From contig NZ_WMII01000006.1 of assembly GCF_009711265.1 (NCBI RefSeq), forward strand, positions 158,300 through 222,299: a stretch of DNA of 64,000 bases. The letters are read 5' to 3'. This DNA is from Paracoccus shanxieyensis (GTDB lineage Bacteria; Pseudomonadota; Alphaproteobacteria; Rhodobacterales; Rhodobacteraceae). The notes beneath the pieces are model-generated. The model did no database searches and had not been told where the DNA came from. It saw only the letters and a list, made by a program, of their open reading frames with translations. The translations under genes were made by a program, and so were the position numbers. Shown in pieces: positions 17,698 to 24,848 of the stretch. Numbering within the stretch: position 1 is the first letter of the stretch; the number at the start of each line of letters is the position of its first letter.

Positions 17698-18384
17698 TCA
17701 GCCCTCTTTCGACAGGGCGGCGAAGCTGGTCGATTGCGCCAGCAGCACGGCCTGCATCCGGCTTTGCACGCCCAGCTTGCGCATGATCGCGGTGACATGC
17801 GCCTTGACCGTGGTTTCGGCGATCGACATCTCATAGGCGATCTGCTTGTTCATCAGCCCCGCGCAGACCAGTTGCAGGATGCAGGCCTGCTGGCGGGTCA
17901 GTTGCGCCAGCCGCTGCACGGCTTCTTCCGACGGCGTGGCGGCGCTGTTGTCCAGCACCTTGCGGCTGGAATGCGGCGCGCCGCTGGCGATGGTGACGAA
18001 GGCTTCGCGGATCTCCTCGCGCTCGGCATGTTTGGGCAGAAAGGCCGTGGCTCCGGCTTGCAGGGACGCGCGTACCACGCGCAGATCGGTCATCGAGGAC
18101 ACGACGATGATCGGCAGCTCCGCATCCATCTGGCGCATCCGCACCACGCCGTCGATGCCGTTCACATCGGGCAGGTTCAGGTCCAGCACCACGACATCGG
18201 GCATGCCGCGCTGCGCGATGTGCTGGATCGCGGCCTCAAGCGTGCGGGCGGTCTCCACCTGCGCGATGCCCACGGGGCCGGTCAGCGTCATGGCCAGCGC
18301 ATCACAGAACAGCGGGTGATCGTCGACGATCAGCGCATGGGCGAATCCCTGCGCGTGATCGGCCCTGGCGATGGACTGGGGCAT
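17698..18384 (-). CDS. NarL/LuxR-type response regulator (FlhR-like)
   Basis: A 228-residue regulator. The receiver domain has the phosphoacceptor in DVVVLDLNLPDVNGIDG and the conserved Lys as FLPKHAERE. The C-terminal LuxR HTH is LTRQQACILQLVCAGLMNKQIAYEMS-like with TTVKAHVTAIMRKLGV. The ATG at 18384 is chosen for the strong AGGAGGAGA site just upstream; the same frame extends to 18456 without support. It pairs with the FIST protein and hybrid kinase downstream. Homologues FlhR and ErbR/ExaE activate quinoprotein alcohol dehydrogenase genes, so the genes at 19.5-24.8 kb are likely targets. Confidence 0.92.
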   Translation of the reverse strand: MPQSIARADHAQGFAHALIVDDHPLFCDALAMTLTGPVGIAQVETARTLEAAIQHIAQRGMPDVVVLDLNLPDVNGIDGVVRMRQMDAELPIIVVSSMTDLRVVRASLQAGATAFLPKHAEREEIREAFVTIASGAPHSSRKVLDNSAATPSEEAVQRLAQLTRQQACILQLVCAGLMNKQIAYEMSIAETTVKAHVTAIMRKLGVQSRMQAVLLAQSTSFAALSKEG

Positions 18385-18463
18385 GGCGTTTTCTCCTCCT
18401 TCGCGCCGGTGGGGCGCGCCTGTCATCAGAATGACACCGGGTGCGGTGCGAAACAAACCCGAT

Positions 18464-18913
18464 TTATCCGCCCGCCTCGGCGGGGGCGGTTTCCGGCACG
18501 ATCTGGATCTGCCAAAGCCCGGTTGCGTTGACCTGCACGCTGTAGCGGCCCGGCTGGCGGATCAGGAATGTGCCATCGCCCGCGCCCGCGCGGTGCAGGT
18601 TCTGGACCACCGCCCCTGCCGCATCCAGCAGATAGATCACCATCACCACGTCCTGACTGCTGAAGTTCAGCCGCGCAGGCGCGTCGATCTGGAACGGCTG
18701 CGAGATGCCGCTGCCCTTGCCCGAAAAGCTGGCGATGGCCCCCGGCGCGGCAAGGGCGTCAAAGCAGGCCAGCCGCTGGCTGTCGCTGGCAATCGCCTGA
18801 CAGCGGGCGACAGACTGCCCAAGATCGCGCGCGTCGGCCGGACCGGCCAGCGCACAGGTCAGCGGACCGGCCAGCGCGGCGATCCCAAGGGCGATCACCA
18901 GTTGACGGGGCAT
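18464..18913 (-). CDS. Exported hypothetical protein in the PQQ island
   Basis: A 149-residue protein. A Sec signal peptide at residues 1-~24 ends near ALAGPADA. Then comes a short motif CQAIASDSQRLACFDALA, a two-Cys pattern found at the start of several small periplasmic or type VI associated proteins. A beta-rich domain follows (FQIDAPARLNFSSQDVVMVIYLL...GRYSVQVNATGLWQIQIVP). I do not recognise a defined family. It overlaps the end of the pentapeptide-repeat gene by 19 bp, so it is co-translated within the alcohol oxidation operon and probably acts in the periplasm. An ATG three codons earlier (18922) is also possible. Confidence 0.75.
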   Translation of the reverse strand: MPRQLVIALGIAALAGPLTCALAGPADARDLGQSVARCQAIASDSQRLACFDALAAPGAIASFSGKGSGISQPFQIDAPARLNFSSQDVVMVIYLLDAAGAVVQNLHRAGAGDGTFLIRQPGRYSVQVNATGLWQIQIVPETAPAEAGG

Positions 18914-19515
18914 CCGGTGCAATTCTCCATATGCACGCCTTCCCAGATCGCATAGGGGATGTGGTTCCCCTCAAGCCGGGCATTGGCGAAATCGGCATTG
19001 TAGAACTTGGTCTCCATCAGGTTCGCGCCGATGATCGTCGCGCCCACGAATTTCGATTTGGGTGCCATCGCCGCCTCAAGCGTGGCGGCGGTCAGATCGG
19101 CGCCGGAAAAATCCGCGCCCGACAGGCGGGTGTAATCCAGATTGGCCCCGGTCAGGTTCGCATCGCGAAATACCGCGCCCTGCAACTGGCCCATTTCCAG
19201 ATCGGCCCCGCGCAGGTCCGCCCCGGACAGGTCCGCGCCCTTCATCTCGGCCCCGAACAGATCGGCGCGCATCAGGTTCGCGCCGGTCAGGTTGATGCCG
19301 TTCAGCTTCAGCCCGCGCAGATCGGCATGGCGCAGATCCGCGCCGGGACACGAGGCGCCCGGCTTGATCTCGCAGCCCGCGATCACCAGCGGGCCTTCGC
19401 GCGGGGTCGGCTCATCGACGATGACGGGAAAGCCACCCTGTGCGATGGGATCATTGGCGCTGGCCATGCCGGTGGTCACGAACAGCGCCGCAAGAACAGT
19501 CAGAAGTTTCGACAT
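18895..19515 (-). CDS. Exported pentapeptide-repeat protein
   Basis: A 206-residue protein with a signal peptide (residues 1-20, MSKLLTVLAALFVTTGMASA) and about 20 A(D/N)LxX pentapeptides forming a right-handed quadrilateral beta-helix (residues ~60-180: ADLRHADLRG...NLTGANL...). Paired cysteines flank the repeats: AGCEIKPGASCPG before them, and NCTGC at the C-terminus. The ATG at 19515 has GGAGA upstream. It directly follows the PQQ dehydrogenase gene, so a periplasmic structural or chaperone-like role in quinoprotein function is possible but unproven. Confidence 0.88.
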   Translation of the reverse strand: MSKLLTVLAALFVTTGMASANDPIAQGGFPVIVDEPTPREGPLVIAGCEIKPGASCPGADLRHADLRGLKLNGINLTGANLMRADLFGAEMKGADLSGADLRGADLEMGQLQGAVFRDANLTGANLDYTRLSGADFSGADLTAATLEAAMAPKSKFVGATIIGANLMETKFYNADFANARLEGNHIPYAIWEGVHMENCTGCPVNW

Positions 19516-19568
19516 GGCTTGTCTCCGATGGCAAAGGGCGGGGCCCGGATCAGGCCCCGCCGCGTGTG

Positions 19569-21422
19569 TCACTTGCTGGCGGTCAGCAGCTCATCAGGGA
19601 TCTCGAAGACCCAGAACGAGCCGCCCTGACTGACCTGCGTGGTCAGCGTGGCCATGTCGCCACCCCACAGCGGCACCGCGCCGCCATAGCCCGAGGCGAT
19701 GCCCAGATATTGCTTGCCGTCCAGTTCCCACGTCACCGGCTGCGACACGATCCCCGAGCCGGTGTTGAACTCCCAGAGCTGTTCGCCGGTCTCGGCCTGA
19801 AAGGCCTTGACGAACCCGTCCGAGGTGCCGGTAAAGACCAGATCGCCCGCGGTCGCCAGCGCCCCCGCCCAAAGCGGGAATTGCTCTTTGTGTTCCCATT
19901 TCTTTTCGCCCGTCGCCGGATCGAAGGCGCGCAGCGTGCCGATATGGTCGTCAAACAGCTTCTTGATCCGGAAACCCTGACCCAGATAGGCGGCCCCCGC
20001 CTGATAGGTCACGTTCTCGGTCCAGTAATCTTCCTTCCAGTGGTTCGCGGGAACGTAGAACAGCCCGGTCTTCTTGCTATAGGCCATCGGGTTCCAGTTC
20101 TTGCCGCCAAGGAACGGCGGCGAGACCTCGATCGTCGCGCCCTTGTCCTCGCCCTCGGCGGGCAGCGGCGGGCGCTGGCCTTCGTTCTCGATGGGACGCC
20201 CGGTCTGCAGGTCGATCCCCTTGGCCCAGATGATGCCGTCTACGAAGGGGAAGGCGTTCAGCAGCGCCGTGGGCCGGTTGATATCGCCGCCACGCTTGGA
20301 CAGCGCATCGACATCGGTGACATAGAAAAAGCCGTTGCGGTCGGCATGGGCACCGGCGCGGTGGGTCTTGCCGTCCTTGTCGGTATAGTCGAACAGGATG
20401 ATCTCGTTATTGCCCGAGAAGTCCCATGCGTCGTTGGGCGTGTGCTGGTAAAAGCCGATCAGTTCGCCATCCTTGGGGTTCACATAGGCCTGACCCGAGG
20501 TGTAAAGGCTGTCGCCCGGCGTGCGGGCCCATGTGTTCCATGGGGCAGGGTTGCCCGCGCCGACGATGATCGTGTTGGTGTCCGGATCATAGCTGGCCGA
20601 TTGCCACGGCGCGCCGCCGCCATGGTTCCATGCCTCGACCTTGCTGCCATCGGGATTGTTGGGCCAGCTTGGTGCGGCTGGATCGCCGGTGACGGTGCTT
20701 TCCTTGCCCTCCAGATTGCCCTTGTGGCCTTCGACGAAGGGGCGCATCCAGATTTCTTCGCCCGTGTCCACGTCGCGGGCATAGAGCTTGCCCACCACGC
20801 CGAATTCGTCGCCCGACGAGCCGTGGATCAGCATGACGCGGCCGGTTTCCTTGTCCTTCACGATGGTCGGCGCCCCGGTCATGGTATAGCCGATCTTGTG
20901 GTCCTCGAACTTCTTGCGCCACTCGACCTTGCCGGTGTCCTTGTTCAGCGCATAGATGCTGGCATCCAGCGTGCCGAAAAAGACCTTGTTGCCATAGATG
21001 GCAGCACCTCGGTTGACCACATCGCAGCAGGGGCGGATGTCTTCGGGCAGGCGGGCCTCGAATTTCCACAGCCGCTTGCCGGTCTTGGCGTCCAGCGCCC
21101 ACATGCGCGAATAGGATCCCGTGACATAGATCACCCCGTCATGGACGATGGCCTGCGTTTCCTGACCGCGCTGCTTTTCATCGCCAAAGGAAAACGCCCA
21201 TGCCGGGCGCATATGCTTGACGTTCGTGGCGTTGATCTGGGTCAGGGTCGAATAACGCTGGGCGTTGTTGCCCATGCCATACATCAGCACGTCATTCGTG
21301 GTTTCGCTGTCGGCAAGGATGTCTTCCCATGTCACATCCTTGGCGTGGGCGGGCGTCAGCAGCGCACCCGCGCAGGCGAATGCAATCGCGCTGGCCGCCG
21401 TCATTCTTAGAAAGGCGTTCAT
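19569..21422 (-). CDS. exaA: PQQ-dependent alcohol dehydrogenase, Ca-type
   Basis: A 617-residue periplasmic quinoprotein of the methanol/ethanol dehydrogenase family, an eight-bladed propeller with PQQ. It has a signal peptide at residues 1-27, the vicinal disulfide Cys pair in RPCCDV (~132), and tryptophan-docking repeats such as GKRLWKF and GEKKWEHK. The catalytic Asp is in PNDAWDFSGNNE (~331). Two residues after that Asp lies Ser, not the Asp found in lanthanide enzymes (XoxF, PedH), which predicts Ca dependence. No haem motif, so it is a type I enzyme that passes electrons to the cytochrome c encoded upstream. The ATG at 21422 follows GGAGGAGA. The symbol is by family; the preferred alcohol is not known. 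Confidence 0.93.
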   Translation of the reverse strand: MNAFLRMTAASAIAFACAGALLTPAHAKDVTWEDILADSETTNDVLMYGMGNNAQRYSTLTQINATNVKHMRPAWAFSFGDEKQRGQETQAIVHDGVIYVTGSYSRMWALDAKTGKRLWKFEARLPEDIRPCCDVVNRGAAIYGNKVFFGTLDASIYALNKDTGKVEWRKKFEDHKIGYTMTGAPTIVKDKETGRVMLIHGSSGDEFGVVGKLYARDVDTGEEIWMRPFVEGHKGNLEGKESTVTGDPAAPSWPNNPDGSKVEAWNHGGGAPWQSASYDPDTNTIIVGAGNPAPWNTWARTPGDSLYTSGQAYVNPKDGELIGFYQHTPNDAWDFSGNNEIILFDYTDKDGKTHRAGAHADRNGFFYVTDVDALSKRGGDINRPTALLNAFPFVDGIIWAKGIDLQTGRPIENEGQRPPLPAEGEDKGATIEVSPPFLGGKNWNPMAYSKKTGLFYVPANHWKEDYWTENVTYQAGAAYLGQGFRIKKLFDDHIGTLRAFDPATGEKKWEHKEQFPLWAGALATAGDLVFTGTSDGFVKAFQAETGEQLWEFNTGSGIVSQPVTWELDGKQYLGIASGYGGAVPLWGGDMATLTTQVSQGGSFWVFEIPDELLTASK

Positions 21423-21480
21423 CTGGCTGTTCTCCTCCGTTCCGGGTGGCCTAGCGCCATGTCCCTGTCGTTTCTGCATT

Positions 21481-21506
21481 CCCTGCGCCGCTCCTCCGGC
21501 GCAGGG
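21481..21506 (-). terminator. Intercistronic hairpin between cytochrome and dehydrogenase genes
   Basis: CCCTGCGCCG and CGGCGCAGGG form a perfect 10-bp stem around a 6-nt loop, 7 bp after the cytochrome stop and 58 bp before the dehydrogenase start. There is no long T tract. It may be an attenuator or an mRNA end stabiliser that sets different levels of the two products. Confidence 0.6.
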
Positions 21507-21512
21507 CGCGGG

Positions 21513-22190
21513 TCAGTTGCGCAGCAGGCCCGAGATCAACTCGGTCGCCATCGGCGCGTGGCTTGCGCCGGTGCGCAGCAGATGCGCTGCCTGCTGCAAG
21601 GCGCTGACCGAGCGGGGGGCTCCGGACAGCGTTTCAAATTCGTCCCCGGTCTTGTCCAGATCGGCGGCGACGGCCTCGACCTCTTCGGCGCTGGCGGTGG
21701 CAGGCAGTGCCTTCACCCGGTCGCGCAGCGCGGTGATGTCGCTGTTGCGTTCGGCCATTTCATCGGCATCAGGGCGCGTCTCGATATAGGTGCGGATCGC
21801 CCAGACCGCTTCCTGGCTGAGGATGTCCTGAAACGGCGGCATCTTCACCGCGCCGTTCTGTTCATAGCCGTGCAGAACGCGGTCCAGATACCATTCGTCG
21901 CCGAATTCATTGGCCTCCAGATAGCGCAGATCGGGGGCCAGACCGCCCGAGATGGCCTCAAGGCCATGGCAGCGGGCGCAGTTGCTGTTGAAGCCCTTGC
22001 CGCCGATCTCGACCGCCTTGAACAGCAGATCGCCCTCGGCGCCGCGCCACGGGTTTTCGGTGGCCATCTCCTCGGGCAGGTCGGGCAGGCCGGTCGTGTC
22101 GACCGCGCGGGGTGCCGTATCGCCATGCGCGAACGCCATGGCGGCGACAAAGATCATCGGTGCGGCGAGCGTTGCGGGCTTGCGGAGCAT
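21513..22190 (-). CDS. pedF: Cytochrome c-550, PedF type
   Basis: A 225-residue periplasmic monohaem cytochrome c, the expected electron acceptor of the PQQ alcohol dehydrogenase encoded just downstream. Signal peptide at residues 1-~22 (ending MAFAHG). The haem site is CARCH at ~70, with conserved flanking GGLAPDLRYLEANEFGDEWYLDRVLHGYEQNGAVKMPPF carrying the Met ligand region. The C-terminal half is helical. The ATG at 22190 has AAGGACAG upstream. A shared 25-bp motif lies 70 bp upstream, so a promoter is expected there. Confidence 0.9.
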   Translation of the reverse strand: MLRKPATLAAPMIFVAAMAFAHGDTAPRAVDTTGLPDLPEEMATENPWRGAEGDLLFKAVEIGGKGFNSNCARCHGLEAISGGLAPDLRYLEANEFGDEWYLDRVLHGYEQNGAVKMPPFQDILSQEAVWAIRTYIETRPDADEMAERNSDITALRDRVKALPATASAEEVEAVAADLDKTGDEFETLSGAPRSVSALQQAAHLLRTGASHAPMATELISGLLRN

Positions 22191-22260
22191 GATTCTGTCC
22201 TTGGTGTTGCCGGGCTGTGACGCCCCTGTCAGTGGATTCATTTCGCCACAAATCTGCGCA

Positions 22261-22289
22261 CGATAAATTGTCCATTGGTCGAATAGGCG
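22261..22289. promoter_or_regulatory. Conserved 25-bp motif, copy A, upstream of pedF
   Basis: CGATAAATTGTCCATTGGTC, continuing GAATA, matches the element at 24255-24279 at 21 of 25 positions. It lies about 70 bp upstream of the pedF start codon, where an activator site or promoter would be. The FlhR-like regulator encoded in the island is the obvious candidate; that link is inference. Confidence 0.6.
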
Positions 22290-22351
22290 GCACATTTCGC
22301 AGATCAGAAAATTGCTTAACCCAGCGTATTCAACAGGATATAGTAATATGG

Positions 22352-22377
22352 CGCAGTCGCGATTGCGCGAGACTGCG
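22352..22377 (-). terminator. Hairpin after the metallohydrolase gene
   Basis: CGCAGTCGCG pairs with CGCG-GA-GACTGCG with a 2-nt bulge, 28 bp past the metallohydrolase stop. No strong T run follows on the minus strand. It probably separates this gene pair from the pedF transcript. Confidence 0.5.
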
Positions 22378-22404
22378 TGATACCTTCCGCGTCATGGCCG
22401 CGCG

Positions 22405-23361
22405 TTACAGCCCGCCGACCAGTGGCAATGCGGCGCTTTCGTGATCGTCCCAGCGCCGCACGACCGAGCGCAGGTATTCTTCCGGGTTCGCGCCCAGCCG
22501 GGCATATTCCGGAACGGGGCCTGCCGACATCGCCTCGATCCGGGTCAGGCCGGAACGGGCCGCCAGATCCAGCCGCGCGCGGGTCTGTTGCAGATAGGCG
22601 CGGGTCTGCACCAGCGCCGCATCGTCGCGGTGATAGCGCCCATGGCCGGGGATCGTCCCCGAGACTGGCAGGGCCTGCAACTGGTCCAGTGCCGCAAGCC
22701 ATGCGGTGTAATCGGCATCCGGCAGGCTGGGCGCGCGGTCCAGAAACAGCAGGTCTCCGGCGATCAGCGTGCCGGTTGCCGCGTCGGAGACGATCAGATC
22801 CGCCGCAGTATGGCCCTGAAGCTGGGTCAGGTGCAGGCTGCGCCCGCCGATGACCAGCGGGCCGTCCTGTGTCGCGTCCCGCGCGGGCTGCGGCTTGGTG
22901 CCCGACATCCATGTGCCAAGGATCGCGTAAAGCGAGGCCGCGAAATCCGTGCCGAATTGCGTGCAGGCGGCGATGGTCGGGGCGGGGGCGATGCTGGGGC
23001 TGTCGCCAAAGGCCGCGTTGCCGAACCAGTGGTCGGGATGGTGATGGGTGTTGATGACCAGCGCCACGCCGCCCATGCGCTGATCGGCAAAGGCGCGGAT
23101 CTCGGCCCCCATGGCGGCGGTCGATCCGGTGTCGATGACCACCGCCCCGGCCAAGGTCTGCAACAGCGCCACATTCACCATCGCGCCGCCATTCTGGCGG
23201 GTAAAGACCTCGCGCAGGCCCTCGATCATCCAGACCCCGTCGGCAACCTGCGTTGGCGCCAGATCATAGCGCCGGGCCTGCGCCATGGCCGGAACCGGCA
23301 GCAGCGCCGCCGCAGCCGCAGCACCCAGAACCTGTCTGCGGGACATGCGTGTGGTGGTCAT
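22405..23361 (-). CDS. Quinoprotein relay system zinc metallohydrolase (MBL fold)
   Basis: A 318-residue exported metallo-beta-lactamase-fold protein. A Tat-type signal is at residues 5-27 (SRRQVLGAAAAAALL). The metal site is THHHPDHWFGN (~105), followed by later ligands in LQGHTAADL, AGDLLFLDRAP and IPGHGRYHRDD. This family always occurs with PQQ-dependent dehydrogenases and SoxYZ-like carriers, but its substrate is not known. Its ATG overlaps the stop of the carrier gene (ATGA), so the two are translated together. Confidence 0.92.
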   Translation of the reverse strand: MTTTRMSRRQVLGAAAAAALLPVPAMAQARRYDLAPTQVADGVWMIEGLREVFTRQNGGAMVNVALLQTLAGAVVIDTGSTAAMGAEIRAFADQRMGGVALVINTHHHPDHWFGNAAFGDSPSIAPAPTIAACTQFGTDFAASLYAILGTWMSGTKPQPARDATQDGPLVIGGRSLHLTQLQGHTAADLIVSDAATGTLIAGDLLFLDRAPSLPDADYTAWLAALDQLQALPVSGTIPGHGRYHRDDAALVQTRAYLQQTRARLDLAARSGLTRIEAMSAGPVPEYARLGANPEEYLRSVVRRWDDHESAALPLVGGL

Positions 23362-24134
23362 GTGTCGGGCCTGACGGTGCCGGTGAACATATCCGCCAGA
23401 TTGTCGCGGGCGCGGATGGTCACCGGATGCGCCGCCAGTTCCGGCGGCAGGATGAAGGTCAACGAGGGGTTTTCCTCAAGCGGTTCGTGCAGTTCCAGAT
23501 GGGCGATCCGGGCGCCGTCGGTGTCCAGAAGCTCCAGTTCGGTCAGGTGATGGGCGGGGATGCCATCGGCCAGCCCGGTATCCTGCGGGTGGCGGATATT
23601 CACCACCAGCCGCCCGGTTTCGGGCCAAAGCCGGGCGCGCATCTGGCCGAATCCCTGCTGCCAGTCGGGGCGCGCATGCACCGTGGCGGGCGCGCTGCAG
23701 CCGCCCCCCAGCGCGCTGACCCAGGCCGCGCCGACATGCCAGCCCTGTCCGATCCGGGCCGAGGCGCGCAGCGCGCCCGCGACCTCGTATTTCACGCCGA
23801 AGCTCAGAAAGGGCAGCGCGCGGCCGGGCTGGAAGGTCAGCGCATGGGCAAAGGGGCTGTAATCAATGGTCACCACGATATCCTGCACCGGGCCGGACAG
23901 GGCGGTGGCGTCGATCAGGAAAGGCACATGGCTGGAATCCTCGGCCGCGCGGGGGGCCAGCACGACCATCCCCGGATCGTGGCGCCAATGCGTCGGATCG
24001 CCCAGATATTCCGCCAGATGCAGCGGCCACATCCCGGCGCCGAAATCATCGCCGCCGACCGCCGCCTTGCCGAAGGCCGGGCGGATCAGCCCGGCATCTT
24101 CTCCCGGCAGCAGATGCGAAAGCAGCCCGCTCAT
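23358..24134 (-). CDS. Quinoprotein-associated SoxYZ-like carrier
   Basis: A 258-residue fusion of SoxY-like and SoxZ-like domains. The SoxY half ends with the carrier motif ALGGGC (~150), whose Cys could hold a covalently bound intermediate. The SoxZ half has the pattern NIRHPQDTG...LTELELLDTDGARIAHLEL...NPSLTFILPP. SoxYZ carriers normally act in the periplasm, yet this frame has no signal peptide. It starts at 24134 with MSGLLSHLLPGED, and an in-frame TGA lies about 25 bp upstream. The protein may be exported with a partner, or the N-terminus may be misplaced by a sequencing indel. It is first in the two-gene unit with the metallohydrolase. Confidence 0.87.
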   Translation of the reverse strand: MSGLLSHLLPGEDAGLIRPAFGKAAVGGDDFGAGMWPLHLAEYLGDPTHWRHDPGMVVLAPRAAEDSSHVPFLIDATALSGPVQDIVVTIDYSPFAHALTFQPGRALPFLSFGVKYEVAGALRASARIGQGWHVGAAWVSALGGGCSAPATVHARPDWQQGFGQMRARLWPETGRLVVNIRHPQDTGLADGIPAHHLTELELLDTDGARIAHLELHEPLEENPSLTFILPPELAAHPVTIRARDNLADMFTGTVRPDT

Positions 24135-24254
24135 GTCGCGGTGCCGGGGTGAACTTCAGTCGGATATGCCGTCGTCCTGCGGTTTGCTAGCATCTGCCAC
24201 GCTCCCTGTCGCGACCATCGGTCCCTGCGATCAGGTTTCTGCGAAAACACGAGG

Positions 24255-24283
24255 CGATATATTGTCCAATGGTCTTATACGCG
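24255..24283. promoter_or_regulatory. Conserved 25-bp motif, copy B, between divergent PQQ-island genes
   Basis: CGATATATTGTCCAATGGTC, continuing TTATA, is the second copy of the motif at 22261-22285. It lies about 120 bp upstream of the SoxYZ-like gene and overlaps the proposed TTG start of the divergent CXXCW-type gene. The same orientation relative to minus-strand genes is kept in both copies. Confidence 0.6.
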
Positions 24284-24837
24284 CGCTGTGTCTGACTGCG
24301 CTGCTGGCCGCCCCCGGCATCGCCGCGGCGCAGGCCTTGTTCGATGCGGCAGGCTATCGCATCGCCAGCTACCGCGCGCCGGTGCCCGATCAGGCCCCCG
24401 GCGCACAGACCGTCACCGCCCGGCAGGTTCAGCAACTGCGCGCGCAGGGGGCGCTGCTGCTGGACGTGCTGGGCTTGCAGCAATACACCATTGCCGATGA
24501 CGGCACATGGCTGACGCCGGAACGCAGGCAATCGCTGCCCGGTGCGGTCTGGCTGCCCGTCGTGGGCTGGGGCAAGCTGGAGCCGTGGCAGCAGCACTAT
24601 CTGAACGACAGCCTTGCCGCGCTGACCCATGGCGACAAGGCCATGCCGATCGTGGTCTTTTGCAAGGTGGATTGCTGGGTCAGCTGGAACACGGCCAAAC
24701 GCCTGCATGAGATGGGGCATTCCCGACTGTACTGGTTTTCAGGCGGGGCCGAGGCGTGGCAGGATGCAGGTTTTCCCCTGCAACCCGTGACGCCCCGTCC
24801 CCTGCGCCGTGACAAGGGTTCGCCCCCGCCGCCGTGA
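24262..24837 (+). CDS. PQQ-dependent catabolism-associated CXXCW-type protein
   Basis: A 191-residue exported rhodanese-like protein that accompanies quinoprotein alcohol oxidation genes. The motif FCKVDCWVSWNTAKRL (~134) carries two Cys followed by Trp. Further conserved parts are LLLDVLG and GAVWLPVVGWGKL. No ATG or GTG start suits the gene. TTG at 24262, 7 nt after GAGG, yields a good signal peptide (MSNGLIRALCLTALLAAPGI...), so I use it. It is divergent from the SoxYZ-like gene and convergent with the SRPBCC gene. The role of the family in PQQ metabolism is unresolved. Confidence 0.85.
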   Translation: MSNGLIRALCLTALLAAPGIAAAQALFDAAGYRIASYRAPVPDQAPGAQTVTARQVQQLRAQGALLLDVLGLQQYTIADDGTWLTPERRQSLPGAVWLPVVGWGKLEPWQQHYLNDSLAALTHGDKAMPIVVFCKVDCWVSWNTAKRLHEMGHSRLYWFSGGAEAWQDAGFPLQPVTPRPLRRDKGSPPPP

Positions 24838-24848
24838 CGCCCTGTCGC

